From Burkholderiaceae bacterium (lineage in GTDB: Bacteria; Pseudomonadota; Gammaproteobacteria; Burkholderiales; Burkholderiaceae_D): a DNA stretch of 56,598 bases. The position numbers were made by a program, and so were the translations under genes. The DNA is taken from positions 1 through 56,598 of the forward strand of contig JAFANH010000092.1 in assembly GCA_019232795.1 (NCBI GenBank). Direction: 5' to 3'. Shown here piece by piece: positions 1 through 9,454 of this stretch (its first letter is position 1; every line of letters begins with the position of its first letter). The notes under the pieces are model-generated. The model was not told where the DNA came from and made no database searches. It saw only the letters and a list, made by a program, of their open reading frames with translations.

Positions 1-1
1 G

Positions 2-172
2 ACCGGCTCGATCGAGCTGCCGAAGGACAAGGAAATGGTAATGCCTGGCGACAACGTCTCGATCACGGTGCAACTGATCAACCCGATCGCGATGGAAGAA
101 GGCTTGCGCTTCGCTATCCGTGAAGGCGGTCGTACCGTCGGCGCCGGCGTTGTAGCAAAAATCATCGACTAA
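2..172 (+). CDS. tuf: Elongation factor Tu, C-terminal fragment (cut by window start)
   Basis: Only the last 56 codons are present and the frame is open at the left edge. The protein ends [11 protein letters not shown], the usual C-terminus of EF-Tu domain III, and carries the motif [28 protein letters not shown] in shortened view (GDNVS...[15 protein letters not shown]). EF-Tu delivers aminoacyl-tRNA to the ribosome as a GTP complex. Its place just before rpsJ is the normal end of the str operon in betaproteobacteria, so this is probably the tuf copy next to fusA. The stop is followed by a strong hairpin and then rpsJ 62 bases on. Confidence 0.97.
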   Translation, partial: TGSIELPKDKEMVMPGDNVSITVQLINPIAMEEGLRFAIREGGRTVGAGVVAKIID

Positions 173-191
173 GTAATTAGTCAATACATAG

Positions 192-211
192 CCGCGGGCA
201 ACCGCCCGCGG
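192..211 (+). other. Strong hairpin between tuf and rpsJ
   Basis: Arms CCGCGGGC (192-199) and GCCCGCGG (204-211) pair perfectly around the loop AACC. Only a weak T-rich stretch (TTCGCTCTTT) follows, so it is not a classical terminator. It may lower read-through from the str operon into S10 or mark a processing site. It also lies in the rpsJ leader, just before the ribosome-binding site. Confidence 0.55.
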
Positions 212-233
212 TTCGCTCTTTAAAGGAAAAATG

Positions 234-551
234 ATGTCGACCCCGAATCAAAAGATCCGTATCCGCCTGAAGGCATTCGACTACCGCCTGATCGACCAGT
301 CCGCGCTGGAAATCGTCGATACGGCCAAGCGCACCGGCGCAGTCGTCAAGGGCCCGGTTCCCCTGCCGACCCGCATTCAGCGTTTCGACGTGCTGCGTTC
401 CCCGCACGTCAACAAGACCTCGCGCGACCAGTTCGAAATCCGCACTCACGTGCGCCTGATGGACATCGTCGATCCGACCGACAAGACAGTTGACGCTTTG
501 ATGAAGCTCGACTTGCCAGCCGGCGTAGACGTTGAGATCAAGCTGCAATAA
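234..551 (+). CDS. rpsJ: 30S ribosomal protein S10
   Basis: 105-residue S10, beginning [20 protein letters not shown] and ending with the family tail [14 protein letters not shown]10 sits in the 30S head and, as NusE, also joins the antitermination complex with NusB. Two adjacent ATGs (231 and 234) are possible. The AAAGGA at about 222-227 is better spaced from 234, and that start gives the usual N-terminus. It is the first gene of the S10 cluster, but a separate promoter before rplC means rpsJ is probably transcribed mainly from tuf or an upstream promoter. Confidence 0.97.
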   Translation: MSTPNQKIRIRLKAFDYRLIDQSALEIVDTAKRTGAVVKGPVPLPTRIQRFDVLRSPHVNKTSRDQFEIRTHVRLMDIVDPTDKTVDALMKLDLPAGVDVEIKLQ

Positions 552-626
552 GTAATAAAGTAGCAAGAAAAATTCAGCAATACAGTAGTAAAAGCAGAAA
601 AACGCGCTAAATCATTGATTTAGCTG

Positions 627-655
627 TTGCGGAGTCAAAATTCGCACGTTATAAT
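627..655 (+). promoter_or_regulatory. Sigma70-type promoter for the rplC-rpsQ block
   Basis: TTGCGG (627-632) and TATAAT (650-655) are separated by exactly 17 bases, inside a 200-base gap between rpsJ and rplC. The start region reads GCTCGGCTTCG. The promoter before rplN has the same -35, the same spacing and nearly the same start region. This is sequence evidence only; the start site is inferred to be about 662. Confidence 0.75.
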
Positions 656-669
656 GCTCGGCTTCGGTA

Positions 670-689
670 AGGGTGCGTTCGCGCACCCT
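670..689 (+). promoter_or_regulatory. TTCG-tetraloop hairpin in the rplC leader
   Basis: The stem AGGGTGCG (670-677) pairs with CGCACCCT (682-689) around a TTCG tetraloop, right where the transcript from the 627-655 promoter would begin. In E. coli the S10 operon leader is bound by L4 (product of rplD). This hairpin is a candidate for an analogous control or stabilising 5' structure; that role is inference. Confidence 0.55.
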
Positions 690-751
690 GCCATTATTTG
701 AGTTGTACAAACATCAGCCCCGCCCAATCGCAGGTGGGAATGGAGAAAACA

Positions 752-1408
752 ATGAGCCTAGGCCTTGTTGGTCGCAAGGTTGGTATGATGCGCATCTTCA
801 CGGATGACGGGGATACGATTCCTGTTACCGTGCTGGACGTGTCGAACAACCGTGTGACGCAAATCAAAACGCCCGAAACCGACGGTTATTCCGCGGTCCA
901 GGTCGCATTCGGTCAACGTCGCGCTTCGCGCGTGAACAAAGCCGCTGCCGGTCACTTTGCAAAAGCAGGTGTGGAAGCGGGGACCATCCTCAAAGAATTC
1001 CTGGTTGACGTATCGAAGGCTGCCGAGATGAAGGCAGGCGACGTCGTTGCCGCCAGCCTGTTCGAAGTAGGTCAGAAGGTCGACGTGCAAGGCGTGTCGA
1101 TCGGTAAGGGCTACGCCGGTACCATCAAGCGTTACAACTTCAGCTCCGGCCGTGCTACTCACGGTAACTCGCGCTCGCACAATGTGCCGGGCTCGATCGG
1201 TATGGCGCAGGATCCGGGTCGCGTGTTTCCTGGTAAGCGCATGACCGGTCACATGGGTGACGTTACCTGCACGACGCAAAACCTCGAGATCGCCCGTATC
1301 GACGCCGAACGCCAGCTGTTGCTGGTCAAGGGTGCGGTTCCGGGTGCCAAGAACGGTGAGGTGATCGTTTCGCCGGCCGTCAAAGTCAAAGCCAAGAAGG
1401 GAGCCTAA
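752..1408 (+). CDS. rplC: 50S ribosomal protein L3
   Basis: 218-residue L3 beginning [16 protein letters not shown], with the family signature [22 protein letters not shown] followed by [16 protein letters not shown] near the middle (about residues 130-170). L3 is an early-assembly 50S protein that contacts the peptidyl-transferase region. The frame runs upstream to about 698, but the ATG at 752 has a GGAG (742-745) at the right distance and gives the normal N-terminus. rplD follows after 3 bases. Confidence 0.97.
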   Translation: MSLGLVGRKVGMMRIFTDDGDTIPVTVLDVSNNRVTQIKTPETDGYSAVQVAFGQRRASRVNKAAAGHFAKAGVEAGTILKEFLVDVSKAAEMKAGDVVAASLFEVGQKVDVQGVSIGKGYAGTIKRYNFSSGRATHGNSRSHNVPGSIGMAQDPGRVFPGKRMTGHMGDVTCTTQNLEIARIDAERQLLLVKGAVPGAKNGEVIVSPAVKVKAKKGA

Positions 1409-1411
1409 ACG

Positions 1412-2032
1412 ATGGATCTCAAGCTCCTGAACGAACAAGGTCAAGCTGCCTCGAACGTTGCCGCGCCCGATACGATTTTCGGCCGTGACTACAACGAAGC
1501 ACTGATCCACCAAGTGGTCGTTGCTTACCAGGCCAACGCGCGCAGCGGTAACCGTAAGCAAAAAGACCGTGAAGAAGTGCACCACACGACCAAGAAGCCG
1601 TGGCGTCAAAAGGGCACGGGTCGTGCTCGCGCCGGTATGTCGTCCTCGCCGCTGTGGCGCGGGGGTGGTCGCATTTTCCCGAATTCGCCTGACGAAAACT
1701 TCTCGCACAAGGTCAACAAGAAGATGTATCGCGCAGGTGTCTGCTCGATCCTGTCTCAGTTGGCTCGCGAAGGCCGTTTGTCGGTGATCGAAGACCTGAC
1801 GGTCGACGCGCCGAAGACCAAGCTGCTGTCGCAAAAGCTGAAGGGCATGGGCCTGGATTCGGTTCTGGTCATCACCGACAGCCTGAGCGAAAACCTGTTG
1901 CTGGCTTCGCGCAACCTGCCGAACGTGCTGGTTTGCGAGCCGCGCCATGCAGATCCGGTTTCCCTGGTGTTCTACAAGAAAGTGCTGATCACCAAGCCGG
2001 CTTTGGCCAAGATTGAGGAGATGCTGGCATGA
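1412..2032 (+). CDS. rplD: 50S ribosomal protein L4
   Basis: 206 residues, with the L4 core [26 protein letters not shown] at about residues 55-85, the loop that lines the exit tunnel (written here as [12 protein letters not shown]...PLWRGGG). L4 is an early 50S assembly protein and in gammaproteobacteria the autogenous repressor of the S10 operon. The end overlaps the start of rplW by four bases (ATGA), which indicates translational coupling. Confidence 0.97.
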   Translation: MDLKLLNEQGQAASNVAAPDTIFGRDYNEALIHQVVVAYQANARSGNRKQKDREEVHHTTKKPWRQKGTGRARAGMSSSPLWRGGGRIFPNSPDENFSHKVNKKMYRAGVCSILSQLAREGRLSVIEDLTVDAPKTKLLSQKLKGMGLDSVLVITDSLSENLLLASRNLPNVLVCEPRHADPVSLVFYKKVLITKPALAKIEEMLA

Positions 2033-2346
2033 ACGCAATCGTGAAACATAGCGAAGAGCGCTTGATGAAAGTGCTGTTGGCGCCGGTGATCTCCGAGAAG
2101 GCGACCATGGTTGCCGAGAAGAACGAACAAGTCGTTTTCCTCGTTGCTCCTGATGCTACCAAGCTCGAAGTCAAGGCTGCCGTCGAACTGCTGTTCAAGG
2201 TTCAAGTGGAATCGGTGCAAGTGGCCAATCGCGAAGGCAAGCAAAAGCGTGCCGGTCGTTTCGTCGGCCGTCGCAACCATACGCGTCGTGCGTTCGTTTG
2301 CCTGAAGCCCGGTCAAGAGATCAACTTCACCGAGGAGGCTAAATAA
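2029..2346 (+). CDS. rplW: 50S ribosomal protein L23
   Basis: 105 residues with the typical [20 protein letters not shown] start region and the end [16 protein letters not shown]23 lies at the exit of the peptide tunnel and docks trigger factor and SRP. It overlaps rplD by four bases, and its stop shares one base with the ATG of rplB, so the three genes are tightly coupled. Confidence 0.96.
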   Translation: MNAIVKHSEERLMKVLLAPVISEKATMVAEKNEQVVFLVAPDATKLEVKAAVELLFKVQVESVQVANREGKQKRAGRFVGRRNHTRRAFVCLKPGQEINFTEEAK

Positions 2347-3173
2347 TGGCACTCGTTAAAGTCAAACCGACCTCGCCCGGCCGCCGTGGCATGGTCAAGG
2401 TCGTCAATAGCGACCTGTACAAGGGCCGTCCGTTTGCCGGCCTGGTTGAATCGAAGTCGAAGACCGCCGGCCGCAACAACAACGGTCACATCACCACGCG
2501 CCACATCGGCGGTGGTCACAAGCATCACTATCGCGTTGTCGATTTCCGTCGCAACAAGGACGGTATCGCTGCCAAGGTCGAGCGTATCGAATACGATCCG
2601 AACCGCAGCGCGCATATCGCCCTGTTGTGCTACGCCGACGGCGAGCGCAAGTACATCATTGCAACCAAAGGCATGGCTGTTGGCGATCAGGTGATGAATG
2701 GCGCAGAAGCCCCGATCAAGTCGGGTAACTGCCTGCCGATCCGCAACATTCCGGTCGGTACCATCATGAACTGCGTCGAGATGTTGCCTGGCAAGGGCGC
2801 GCAGATGGCGCGTACGGCCGGTGCCGGCGTCGTGCTGATGGCGCGTGAAGGTACTTACGCCCAGGTGCGTCTGCGCTCCGGCGAAGTGCGCCGCGTGCAT
2901 ATCGAGTGCCGCGCTACTGTTGGCGAAGTCGGCAATGCCGAACACAGCCTGCGCAAGATCGGTAAGGCCGGTGCCATGCGTTGGCGCGGTGTGCGTCCGA
3001 CCGTTCGCGGTGTGGTCATGAACCCGATCGATCACCCGCACGGTGGTGGTGAAGGTAAGACCGCTGCAGGCCGTCACCCGGTTTCGCCGTGGGGCCAGCA
3101 GACCAAGGGCAAGAAGACGCGTCGCAACAAGCGCACGACTTCGATGATCGTCTCGCGCCGTGGCAAGAAATAA
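2346..3173 (+). CDS. rplB: 50S ribosomal protein L2
   Basis: 275 residues, the normal L2 length. Begins [15 protein letters not shown]; the C-terminal part contains [21 protein letters not shown] (residues about 222-242), the conserved loop near the peptidyl-transferase centre, and a basic tail ending SRRGKK. L2 is a primary 23S binder needed for subunit joining. The ATG overlaps the rplW stop by one base. Confidence 0.98.
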   Translation: MALVKVKPTSPGRRGMVKVVNSDLYKGRPFAGLVESKSKTAGRNNNGHITTRHIGGGHKHHYRVVDFRRNKDGIAAKVERIEYDPNRSAHIALLCYADGERKYIIATKGMAVGDQVMNGAEAPIKSGNCLPIRNIPVGTIMNCVEMLPGKGAQMARTAGAGVVLMAREGTYAQVRLRSGEVRRVHIECRATVGEVGNAEHSLRKIGKAGAMRWRGVRPTVRGVVMNPIDHPHGGGEGKTAAGRHPVSPWGQQTKGKKTRRNKRTTSMIVSRRGKK

Positions 3174-3183
3174 GGGGTAACAC

Positions 3184-3459
3184 ATGACACGTTCATTGAA
3201 AAAAGGGCCGTTCTGTGACGCCCACCTGGTGAAAAAGGTCGAAACCGCGCAAGCAGGTAAGGACAAGAAGCCCATCAAGACCTGGTCGCGCCGTTCGACG
3301 ATCATGCCGGACTTCATCGGTTTGACCATTGCGGTGCATAACGGCAAGCAGCACGTGCCGGTTTATGTTTCCGAAAACATGGTTGGTCACAAGCTCGGCG
3401 AATTCGCGCTGACCCGTACGTTCAAGGGTCATGCAGCTGATAAGAAGGCTAAGAAATAA
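3184..3459 (+). CDS. rpsS: 30S ribosomal protein S19
   Basis: 91 residues, full length. Begins [15 protein letters not shown] and contains [20 protein letters not shown] and [14 protein letters not shown], both S19 signatures. S19 forms a head complex with S13 near the A site. An AAGGGG lies just before the start. rplV follows within ten bases. Confidence 0.97.
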   Translation: MTRSLKKGPFCDAHLVKKVETAQAGKDKKPIKTWSRRSTIMPDFIGLTIAVHNGKQHVPVYVSENMVGHKLGEFALTRTFKGHAADKKAKK

Positions 3460-3468
3460 GGTCCGATG

Positions 3469-3798
3469 ATGGAAACTAAAGCTACCCTGCGCGGTGCGCG
3501 CCTGTCGGCTCAGAAGGGCCGCCTGGTTGCCGATCTGATCCGCGGAAAAAAAGTCGATCAGGCCCTCAACATCCTGGCCTTCAGCCCGAAAAAGGGCGCG
3601 GCCATCATCAAGCAAGTGCTGGAGTCCGCGATTGCGAACGCCGAGCACAACGATGGTGCGGATATTGACGAACTGAAAATCACGACGATCTACGTCGAAA
3701 AAGGTTCGGTCCTCAAGCGCTTCACGGCGCGTGCCAAGGGCCGTGGTGATCGTATCTCTAAACAAACCTGTCACATTTACGTGACTGTCGGTAACTAA
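3469..3798 (+). CDS. rplV: 50S ribosomal protein L22
   Basis: 109 residues from the second of two adjacent ATGs (3466 and 3469); the AAGG at 3458-3461 is better spaced for 3469, and that start gives the usual [20 protein letters not shown]-terminus. Contains [18 protein letters not shown] and ends [10 protein letters not shown], both typical. The extended beta hairpin of L22 lines the exit tunnel with L4. It lies between rpsS and rpsC as in all bacteria. Confidence 0.96.
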   Translation: METKATLRGARLSAQKGRLVADLIRGKKVDQALNILAFSPKKGAAIIKQVLESAIANAEHNDGADIDELKITTIYVEKGSVLKRFTARAKGRGDRISKQTCHIYVTVGN

Positions 3799-3807
3799 GG
3801 AGTCGCG

Positions 3808-4635
3808 ATGGGACAGAAGATTCATCCAACCGGTTTCCGTCTGGCAGTGACGCGTAACTGGGGCTCGCGTTGGTACGCAGGCAACGGCAACTTTGCCTCC
3901 ATGCTCAACGAAGACCTGAAGGTACGTGACTACCTGAAGAAGAAACTGAAGAACGCCTCGGTGGGCCGCGTGGTCATCGAGCGTCCGGCCAAGAACGCGC
4001 GCATCACGATTTTCAGCTCGCGTCCGGGCGTAGTGATCGGCAAGAAGGGCGAAGACATCGAAGTGCTGAAGTCGGCGCTGACCAAGATGATGGGCGTGCC
4101 CGTGCACGTCAACATAGAGGAAATCCGCAAGCCGGAAACCGATGCGCAACTGATCGCCGATTCGATCGCTCAACAGCTCGAAAAGCGCATCATGTTCCGC
4201 CGCGCGATGAAGCGCGCGATGCAAAACGCCATGCGTCTGGGTGCCCAGGGCATCAAGATCATGTCGTCCGGTCGTTTGAACGGCATCGAAATCGCCCGTA
4301 CCGAGTGGTATCGCGAAGGCCGTGTGCCCCTGCACACGCTGCGCGCAGATATCGACTACGGTTTCGGCGAAGCCAGCACGACCTACGGCATCATCGGTAT
4401 CAAGGTGTGGGTCTACAAGGGTGATCGTTTGGCCAGCGGCGAAACGCCGACGGTTGAAGTCGCCGCCGACGACGAGAAGAAGCGTCGTGGTCCGCGCCGT
4501 GATGACGGCAAGCCGGCTGGTCGTCCGCGTGCTGCGCGTCCGGAAGGACAAGCTGCAGCTCCGGGTGCCGCTCCGGCCGCTAAACGTGTGCGCGCCAAGA
4601 AGGCTGACGGCGCTGCCGAGAAAGCAGGAGAATAA
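3808..4635 (+). CDS. rpsC: 30S ribosomal protein S3
   Basis: 275 residues. The KH domain with [14 protein letters not shown] lies near residue 70, and the C-terminal S3 domain carries [21 protein letters not shown] around 155-175. Residues after about 215 form an Ala/Pro/Arg/Lys-rich low-complexity tail, longer than the 233-residue E. coli protein but common in betaproteobacteria. S3 helps form the mRNA entry site and its helicase activity. rplP follows after two bases. Confidence 0.97.
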   Translation: MGQKIHPTGFRLAVTRNWGSRWYAGNGNFASMLNEDLKVRDYLKKKLKNASVGRVVIERPAKNARITIFSSRPGVVIGKKGEDIEVLKSALTKMMGVPVHVNIEEIRKPETDAQLIADSIAQQLEKRIMFRRAMKRAMQNAMRLGAQGIKIMSSGRLNGIEIARTEWYREGRVPLHTLRADIDYGFGEASTTYGIIGIKVWVYKGDRLASGETPTVEVAADDEKKRRGPRRDDGKPAGRPRAARPEGQAAAPGAAPAAKRVRAKKADGAAEKAGE

Positions 4636-4637
4636 TC

Positions 4638-5057
4638 ATGCTGCAACCAGCACGCAGAAAATATCGTAAGGAACAAAAAGGCCGTAACAAGGGCATTTCG
4701 CACGAACGCGGCACCGCGGTGTCGTTCGGCGAATATGGCCTGAAGGCGATCGGCCGTGGCCGTATCACCGCGCGCCAGATCGAGGCGGCTCGTCGTGCGA
4801 TGACCCGTCACATCAAGCGTGGTGGCCGTATCTGGATCCGTGTTTTCCCGGACAAGCCAATCTCGCAAAAGCCGGCCGAAGTCCGTATGGGTAACGGTAA
4901 AGGTAATCCGGAGTACTACGTTGCCGAAATCCAGCCCGGCAAGGTCTTGTACGAGATGGATGGTGTGGATGAAGCCCTGGCGCGCGAAGCGTTCCGTCTG
5001 GCTGCAGCCAAGCTGCCCCTGTCGACGACTTTCGTCGTCCGCCAGGTTGGGCAATAA
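4638..5057 (+). CDS. rplP: 50S ribosomal protein L16
   Basis: 139 residues. Begins [19 protein letters not shown] and contains [22 protein letters not shown] and [15 protein letters not shown], the L16 signatures. L16 binds late in 50S assembly and helps position tRNA in the A and P sites. An AGGAG precedes the next gene immediately after its stop. Confidence 0.97.
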   Translation: MLQPARRKYRKEQKGRNKGISHERGTAVSFGEYGLKAIGRGRITARQIEAARRAMTRHIKRGGRIWIRVFPDKPISQKPAEVRMGNGKGNPEYYVAEIQPGKVLYEMDGVDEALAREAFRLAAAKLPLSTTFVVRQVGQ

Positions 5058-5069
5058 GGAGGAATGGAA

Positions 5070-5261
5070 ATGAAAGCATCTGAACTCCGCGGCAAAGACG
5101 AAGCGGCTCTGCAGAAAGAGCTCAACGACTTGTTGAAGGCGCAATTCGGCCTGCGTATGCAAATCGCGACGCAGCAACTGAACAATACCGCCCAGCTCAA
5201 GAAAGTGCGCCGCGACATCGCACGCGTGAAAACGGTCATGAATCAGAAGGACGCCAAATAA
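5070..5261 (+). CDS. rpmC: 50S ribosomal protein L29
   Basis: 63 residues, beginning [18 protein letters not shown] with the usual end of two antiparallel helices ([15 protein letters not shown]). An upstream in-frame ATG at 5064 is only one base from the AGGAGG at 5057-5062, so 5070 is the better start. L29 sits by the tunnel exit near L23. The TAA overlaps the ATG of rpsQ by one base. Confidence 0.95.
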   Translation: MKASELRGKDEAALQKELNDLLKAQFGLRMQIATQQLNNTAQLKKVRRDIARVKTVMNQKDAK

Positions 5262-5533
5262 TGAACGATCAAGTGAAACAAGCGCTCAAGCGCACGCTGA
5301 TTGGCAAGGTGGTCTCCGACAAGATGGACAAGACCGTTACCGTGCTGATCGAACGCCATGTCAAGCATCCGCTGTATGGCAAGATCATTATGCGCACCAA
5401 CAAGTACCATGCGCACAATGAGGGCAACCAGGCCAAGGAAGGCGATGTGGTCGAGATCCAGGAAGGTCGTCCGATCTCCAAGACCAAATCGTGGTCCGTA
5501 ACCCGTGTGGTGCAAGTCGCACAAGCTGTTTAA
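5261..5533 (+). CDS. rpsQ: 30S ribosomal protein S17
   Basis: 90 residues. Contains [20 protein letters not shown] and the end [15 protein letters not shown], typical of S17, a primary 16S binder. It is the last gene of the S10 half; a 294-base gap with its own promoter separates it from rplN, as the spc operon is separated in E. coli. Confidence 0.97.
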   Translation: MNDQVKQALKRTLIGKVVSDKMDKTVTVLIERHVKHPLYGKIIMRTNKYHAHNEGNQAKEGDVVEIQEGRPISKTKSWSVTRVVQVAQAV

Positions 5534-5565
5534 TTAGCAAGAAAACGCTAATTAGCGCTGATAAG

Positions 5566-5590
5566 CGCAAATATTCCAAAAATATTTGCG
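5566..5590 (+). other. AT-rich perfect inverted repeat upstream of the spc promoter
   Basis: The arms CGCAAATATT (5566-5575) and AATATTTGCG (5581-5590) pair perfectly across five bases and end only seven bases before the -35 of the rplN promoter. No T-run follows, so it is a poor terminator for rpsQ. It could be an operator, an UP-like element or an mRNA 3' end structure. Confidence 0.5.
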
Positions 5591-5597
5591 TAAGTAG

Positions 5598-5626
5598 TTG
5601 CGGGCCCGGCATTTTCATGTAATAAT
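5598..5626 (+). promoter_or_regulatory. Sigma70-type promoter for the spc (rplN) block
   Basis: TTGCGG (5598-5603) and AATAAT (5621-5626), 17 bases apart, in the gap before rplN. A near-perfect inverted repeat with 10-base arms (GCCCGGCATT at 5604-5613, AATGCCGGGC at 5624-5633) spans the spacer and -10. The roughly 190-base leader also holds a TCCGCA/TGCGGA hairpin (5782-5796). In E. coli the spc promoter is in the same place; here the elements are read from sequence only. Confidence 0.7.
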
Positions 5627-5827
5627 GCCGGGCTTCGTTCCTGAAAATGCTGTTTGCATTCTCCTGGGGCGTCGCTGAAGTACCGCTTGAGTAGCATCGT
5701 CTAGGCAAGAAGTTTTGGAAGTCGTCCACCCAATCGGTTGTCCCAGCAGGGATGGCTGACGGGACCAAGACTGACCGGGTGTCCGCATTGTGCGGAGTGT
5801 ACGGGTTAAGTTGGGAAAGAAAATATT

Positions 5828-6196
5828 ATGATTCAGACAGAGAGCCGGCTCGAAGTGGCCGACAACACGGGTGCGCGTGAAGTCATGTGCATCAAGGTGC
5901 TCGGTGGTTCCAAGCGCCGTTACGCGAGCATTGGCGACGTGATCAAGGTTACCGTCAAGGATGCAGCCCCGCGCGGACGCGTCAAAAAGGGTGAAATTTA
6001 CAATGCCGTCGTCGTGCGCACTGCCAAGGGTGTGCGCCGTCAGGACGGTTCGTTGGTGAAGTTTGATGGCAACGCCGCAGTTTTGCTCAATGCAAAGCTG
6101 GAGCCGATTGGCACACGTATTTTTGGACCGGTCACGCGCGAGCTGCGCACTGAGCGTTTCATGAAGATCGTGTCGCTGGCGCCTGAAGTTCTGTAA
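5828..6196 (+). CDS. rplN: 50S ribosomal protein L14
   Basis: 122 residues, the exact family length. Begins [19 protein letters not shown] and contains [15 protein letters not shown] and [12 protein letters not shown]14 interacts with L19 at the subunit interface. It is the first gene of the spc block and is preceded by a long leader with its own promoter. Confidence 0.98.
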   Translation: MIQTESRLEVADNTGAREVMCIKVLGGSKRRYASIGDVIKVTVKDAAPRGRVKKGEIYNAVVVRTAKGVRRQDGSLVKFDGNAAVLLNAKLEPIGTRIFGPVTRELRTERFMKIVSLAPEVL

Positions 6197-6205
6197 GGAG
6201 TCGTC

Positions 6206-6520
6206 ATGGCTAAGATTCTGAAAAACGACGAAGTGATCGTCTTGACCGGCAAAGACAAGGGCAAGCGCGGTATCGTCAAGCAGCGCATCGACGCTGATCA
6301 TGTTGTGGTTGAGGGTGTGAATGTCGCCAAGAAGGCGACCAAGCCGAACCCGATGACCGGCACTACTGGTGGCATCGTCGACACGCTGATGCCGATTCAT
6401 GTGTCCAACGTCGCATTGTTCAATGCGGCGACTGGCAAGGCAGATCGCGTTGGCTTCAAGGTCGTGGACGGCAAGAAGGTCCGCGTGTACAAGTCGAACG
6501 GCGAAGTCGTGAAGGTTTAA
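6206..6520 (+). CDS. rplX: 50S ribosomal protein L24
   Basis: 104 residues, beginning [22 protein letters not shown], the KOW-motif region, with [16 protein letters not shown] following. L24 starts 50S assembly by binding the 5' end of 23S rRNA. GGAG stands seven bases before the ATG; rplE follows after six bases. Confidence 0.97.
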   Translation: MAKILKNDEVIVLTGKDKGKRGIVKQRIDADHVVVEGVNVAKKATKPNPMTGTTGGIVDTLMPIHVSNVALFNAATGKADRVGFKVVDGKKVRVYKSNGEVVKV

Positions 6521-6526
6521 GAGATC

Positions 6527-7066
6527 ATGTCCCGTCTCCATCAATTTTATAAAGAAAAGGTCGTCTCCGACCTGACCGCGAAATTCGCGTACAAGTCGGT
6601 GATGGAAGTGCCGCGTCTGCAGAAGATCACCCTGAACATGGGTCTTTCTGAAGCCGTCGCGGACAAGAAGATTATCGAGCACGCTGTTGGCGATCTGACC
6701 AAGATCGCCGGTCAGAAGCCGGTTGTGACCAAGGCGCGCAAGGCGATTGCAGGCTTCAAGATTCGTGAAGGCTATCCGATCGGCTGCATGGTAACCCTGC
6801 GCGGCGCTGCAATGTATGAATTCCTCGATCGCCTGATCACTGTCGCGCTGCCGCGCGTGCGTGACTTCCGTGGCGTGTCGGGTCGTGCATTCGACGGCCG
6901 TGGCAACTACAACATCGGCGTGAAAGAGCAGATCATTTTCCCCGAGATCGAGTACGACAAGATCGACGCATTGCGTGGCATGAACATCAGCATCACCACG
7001 ACTGCGAAGACCGACGAAGAAGCGAAGGCGCTTCTCGCCGCATTTAAATTTCCGTTCAGAAACTGA
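6527..7066 (+). CDS. rplE: 50S ribosomal protein L5
   Basis: 179 residues. Contains [19 protein letters not shown] near the N-terminus, [22 protein letters not shown] in the middle, and [24 protein letters not shown] ([15 protein letters not shown]), all typical. L5 belongs to the 5S RNP with L18 and 5S rRNA and forms a bridge to S13. Confidence 0.97.
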   Translation: MSRLHQFYKEKVVSDLTAKFAYKSVMEVPRLQKITLNMGLSEAVADKKIIEHAVGDLTKIAGQKPVVTKARKAIAGFKIREGYPIGCMVTLRGAAMYEFLDRLITVALPRVRDFRGVSGRAFDGRGNYNIGVKEQIIFPEIEYDKIDALRGMNISITTTAKTDEEAKALLAAFKFPFRN

Positions 7067-7073
7067 GGCGGCC

Positions 7074-7379
7074 ATGGCAAAACTGGCACTGATTAACCGC
7101 GAACAGAAGCGTGCGAACCTGGTCAAGAAATACGCCGGCAAACGCGCTGAGTTGAAAGCGATCATCGACGATCAATCGAAGTCGGAAGAAGAGCGTTACG
7201 AAGCGCGTCTGAAGTTGCAGGCGCTGCCGCGCAATGCAAACCCGACGCGTCAGCGTAACCGCTGCGCCTTGACCGGTCGTCCCCGTGGCACTTTCCGCAA
7301 GTTCGGTCTGGGCCGTATTAAGGTCCGTGAAATCGCCATGCGTGGCGAAATCCCGGGCATGACTAAAGCTAGCTGGTAA
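7074..7379 (+). CDS. rpsN: 30S ribosomal protein S14
   Basis: 101 residues, the long form of S14 without the four zinc-binding cysteines (a C-minus protein). Begins [16 protein letters not shown] and ends [20 protein letters not shown]..., with the family motif [17 protein letters not shown]. It belongs to the 30S head near S3 and S10. Confidence 0.97.
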   Translation: MAKLALINREQKRANLVKKYAGKRAELKAIIDDQSKSEEERYEARLKLQALPRNANPTRQRNRCALTGRPRGTFRKFGLGRIKVREIAMRGEIPGMTKASW

Positions 7380-7393
7380 TAGGAGAATTAGCG

Positions 7394-7789
7394 ATGAGTA
7401 TGAGCGATCCTATCGCCGATATGCTGACCCGTATCCGCAATGCGCAAGGTGTTCAGAAGACTGTGGTTTTGATGCCGTCGTCGAAAGTCAAGGTTGCGAT
7501 TGCCAACGTCCTCAAGGACGAGGGTTACATTGAAGATTTCGCCGTGTCCGAAGCAGAAGGCAAGGCGGAACTGAAGATCGGTTTGAAGTATTACGCCGGA
7601 CGTCCCGTCATTGAGCGCCTGGAGCGCGTGTCCCGTCCCGGACTGCGCATCTACAAGGGCAAGGATGATATCCCGAGCGTGATGAATGGCCTGGGAGTGG
7701 CGATCGTGTCCACTCCCAAGGGTGTGATGACTGACCGCAAAGCGCGCGCGACCGGTGTCGGTGGCGAAGTGATTTGCTACGTCGCCTAA
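7394..7789 (+). CDS. rpsH: 30S ribosomal protein S8
   Basis: 131 residues. Begins [18 protein letters not shown] and ends with [22 protein letters not shown], the standard S8 C-terminus. S8 is a primary 16S binder; in E. coli it represses the spc operon by binding a site in the rplE (L5) region of the mRNA. The order rpsN-rpsH-rplF-rplR is canonical. Confidence 0.98.
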   Translation: MSMSDPIADMLTRIRNAQGVQKTVVLMPSSKVKVAIANVLKDEGYIEDFAVSEAEGKAELKIGLKYYAGRPVIERLERVSRPGLRIYKGKDDIPSVMNGLGVAIVSTPKGVMTDRKARATGVGGEVICYVA

Positions 7790-7799
7790 GGAGTGCAAG

Positions 7800-8333
7800 A
7801 TGTCTCGTGTAGGTAAAATGCCGATTGCACTGCCGAGTGGCGCGGAAGCGACTATCTCTGCAGCGCAGATCACCGTCAAGGGCCCGCTGGGCTCGATGAC
7901 CCAGTCCTTGAATGGCCTGGTCAAAGTTGAAAACGCCAATGGCACCCTGAAGTTCGAAGCCGCCAACGACAGCCGCGAAGCAAACGCGATGTCGGGTACG
8001 CTGCGCGCGCTGGTGAACAACATGGTCAATGGCGTCACCAAGGGTTTCGAGAAGAAGCTGAGCCTGGTCGGCGTGGGTTTCAAAGCCCAGGCGCAAGGCG
8101 ACAAGCTGAACCTCTCGCTCGGTTTCTCGCATCCGGTCGTGCATCAGATGCCGCAGGGCGTGAAGTGCGAAACACCGACCCCGACCGAAATCCTGATCAA
8201 GGGTATCGATCGCCAAAAGGTTGGTCAGGTGGCCGCCGAAGTCCGCGCTTACCGCAGCCCCGAGCCTTATAAGGGCAAGGGCGTCCGCTATGTGGACGAA
8301 GTGGTTGTGCTTAAAGAAACCAAGAAGAAGTAA
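7800..8333 (+). CDS. rplF: 50S ribosomal protein L6
   Basis: 177 residues, two L6 domains. Begins [19 protein letters not shown] and its C-terminal signature is [23 protein letters not shown]6 sits at the base of the L7/L12 stalk by the sarcin-ricin loop. It starts ten bases after rpsH behind an AAGGAG. Confidence 0.98.
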   Translation: MSRVGKMPIALPSGAEATISAAQITVKGPLGSMTQSLNGLVKVENANGTLKFEAANDSREANAMSGTLRALVNNMVNGVTKGFEKKLSLVGVGFKAQAQGDKLNLSLGFSHPVVHQMPQGVKCETPTPTEILIKGIDRQKVGQVAAEVRAYRSPEPYKGKGVRYVDEVVVLKETKKK

Positions 8334-8345
8334 TAGGGGTTGACG

Positions 8346-8708
8346 ATGGACAAGAAACAATCTCGTCTGCGCCGCTCGCGTCAAACGCGTGCCAAGATCG
8401 CAGAACTCAAGGTGAATCGTCTGGCCGTGCATCGCACCAACTTGCACATTTACGCCAACATCATCGGCCCCGATGCCAAGATCCTGGCTTCGGCTTCGAC
8501 GTTGGAAGCGGAAGTGCGCCAGCAACTGGCTGGACAGTCCGGCAAGGGCGGCAACGCTGCTGCTGCTGCTCTGGTCGGCAAGCGCGTCGCGGAAAAGGCG
8601 TTGAAGGCAGGAATTTCCGAAGTTGCGTTCGATCGCTCCGGGTTCCGTTATCACGGCCGCGTGAAGGCGGTTGCAGAAGCCGCGCGTGAAGCCGGTCTGA
8701 AGATCTAA
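8346..8708 (+). CDS. rplR: 50S ribosomal protein L18
   Basis: 120 residues from ATG 8346, preceded by AGGGG at 8335-8339. A TTG six bases upstream is also in frame but fits the ribosome-binding site less well. Begins [18 protein letters not shown] and contains [11 protein letters not shown] and [24 protein letters not shown], the L18 signatures. L18 carries 5S rRNA into the large subunit with L5. Confidence 0.96.
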   Translation: MDKKQSRLRRSRQTRAKIAELKVNRLAVHRTNLHIYANIIGPDAKILASASTLEAEVRQQLAGQSGKGGNAAAAALVGKRVAEKALKAGISEVAFDRSGFRYHGRVKAVAEAAREAGLKI

Positions 8709-8719
8709 GGAAAAGCGTC

Positions 8720-9238
8720 ATGGCAAAAATGCAATCGAAGATGCAAAGCGAGAAGCCGGACGACGGCATGCGCGAAAAGATGATTGCGGTCAACCGTGTG
8801 ACCAAAGTGGTCAAGGGCGGCCGTATCATGGGTTTCGCTGCGCTGGCAGTGGTTGGTGATGGCGACGGCCGCATCGGCATGGGCAAGGGCAAGTCGAAGG
8901 AAGTGCCGGTTGCCGTGCAGAAGGCAATGGAAGAAGCACGCCGCAAGATGATCAAGGTCACCTTGAAGAACGGCACGCTGCAGCACACCGTAACCGGTAA
9001 GCATGGCGCCTCGTCGGTGCTGATGTCGCCGGCCAAGGAAGGTACCGGCGTCATCGCCGGCGGCCCGATGCGCGCGATTTTCGAAGTGATGGGCGTGACC
9101 AACGTAGTGGCCAAGTCCAACGGTTCGACCAATCCTTACAACATGGTGCGTGCCACCCTGGACGGTTTGTCCAAGATGAACACGCCGGCTGAAATTGCTG
9201 CCAAGCGCGGCAAGTCGGTCGAAGAGATTCTGGGCTAA
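8720..9238 (+). CDS. rpsE: 30S ribosomal protein S5
   Basis: 172 residues. The S5 motif [22 protein letters not shown] lies near residues 25-45, followed by [19 protein letters not shown]; the C-terminal half holds [16 protein letters not shown]5 shapes the mRNA entry tunnel and decoding fidelity (ram mutations in E. coli). rpmD starts ten bases after its stop. Confidence 0.98.
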   Translation: MAKMQSKMQSEKPDDGMREKMIAVNRVTKVVKGGRIMGFAALAVVGDGDGRIGMGKGKSKEVPVAVQKAMEEARRKMIKVTLKNGTLQHTVTGKHGASSVLMSPAKEGTGVIAGGPMRAIFEVMGVTNVVAKSNGSTNPYNMVRATLDGLSKMNTPAEIAAKRGKSVEEILG

Positions 9239-9248
9239 GGTGAATCAC

Positions 9249-9428
9249 ATGGCAAATACAGTCAAAGTGAAATTGGTCAAGGGCTTGATCGGCACGCGTG
9301 AATCGCACCGTGCCACGGTGCGCGGCCTGGGCTTGCGTCGCGTCAATTCGGTCTCCGAATTGCAAGACACGCCGGCAGTGCGCGGCATGATCAACAAGGT
9401 TTCCTATCTCGTGAAGGTAGTGTCGTAA
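9249..9428 (+). CDS. rpmD: 50S ribosomal protein L30
   Basis: 59 residues, from ATG 9249. Contains [24 protein letters not shown] ([18 protein letters not shown]) and [16 protein letters not shown], the entire L30 family signature. The frame is open further upstream inside rpsE, but only this start gives a normal L30. It lies between rpsE and rplO as expected. Confidence 0.96.
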   Translation: MANTVKVKLVKGLIGTRESHRATVRGLGLRRVNSVSELQDTPAVRGMINKVSYLVKVVS

Positions 9429-9454
9429 GCGCGAGCTTGCGAACGGAGCAAATC

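Noticed and set aside
758..2038. Long open frame on the - strand opposite rplC and rplD (426 codons)
   Set aside because: A shadow of two certain ribosomal genes; high G+C makes antisense frames long, and the translation matches no family.
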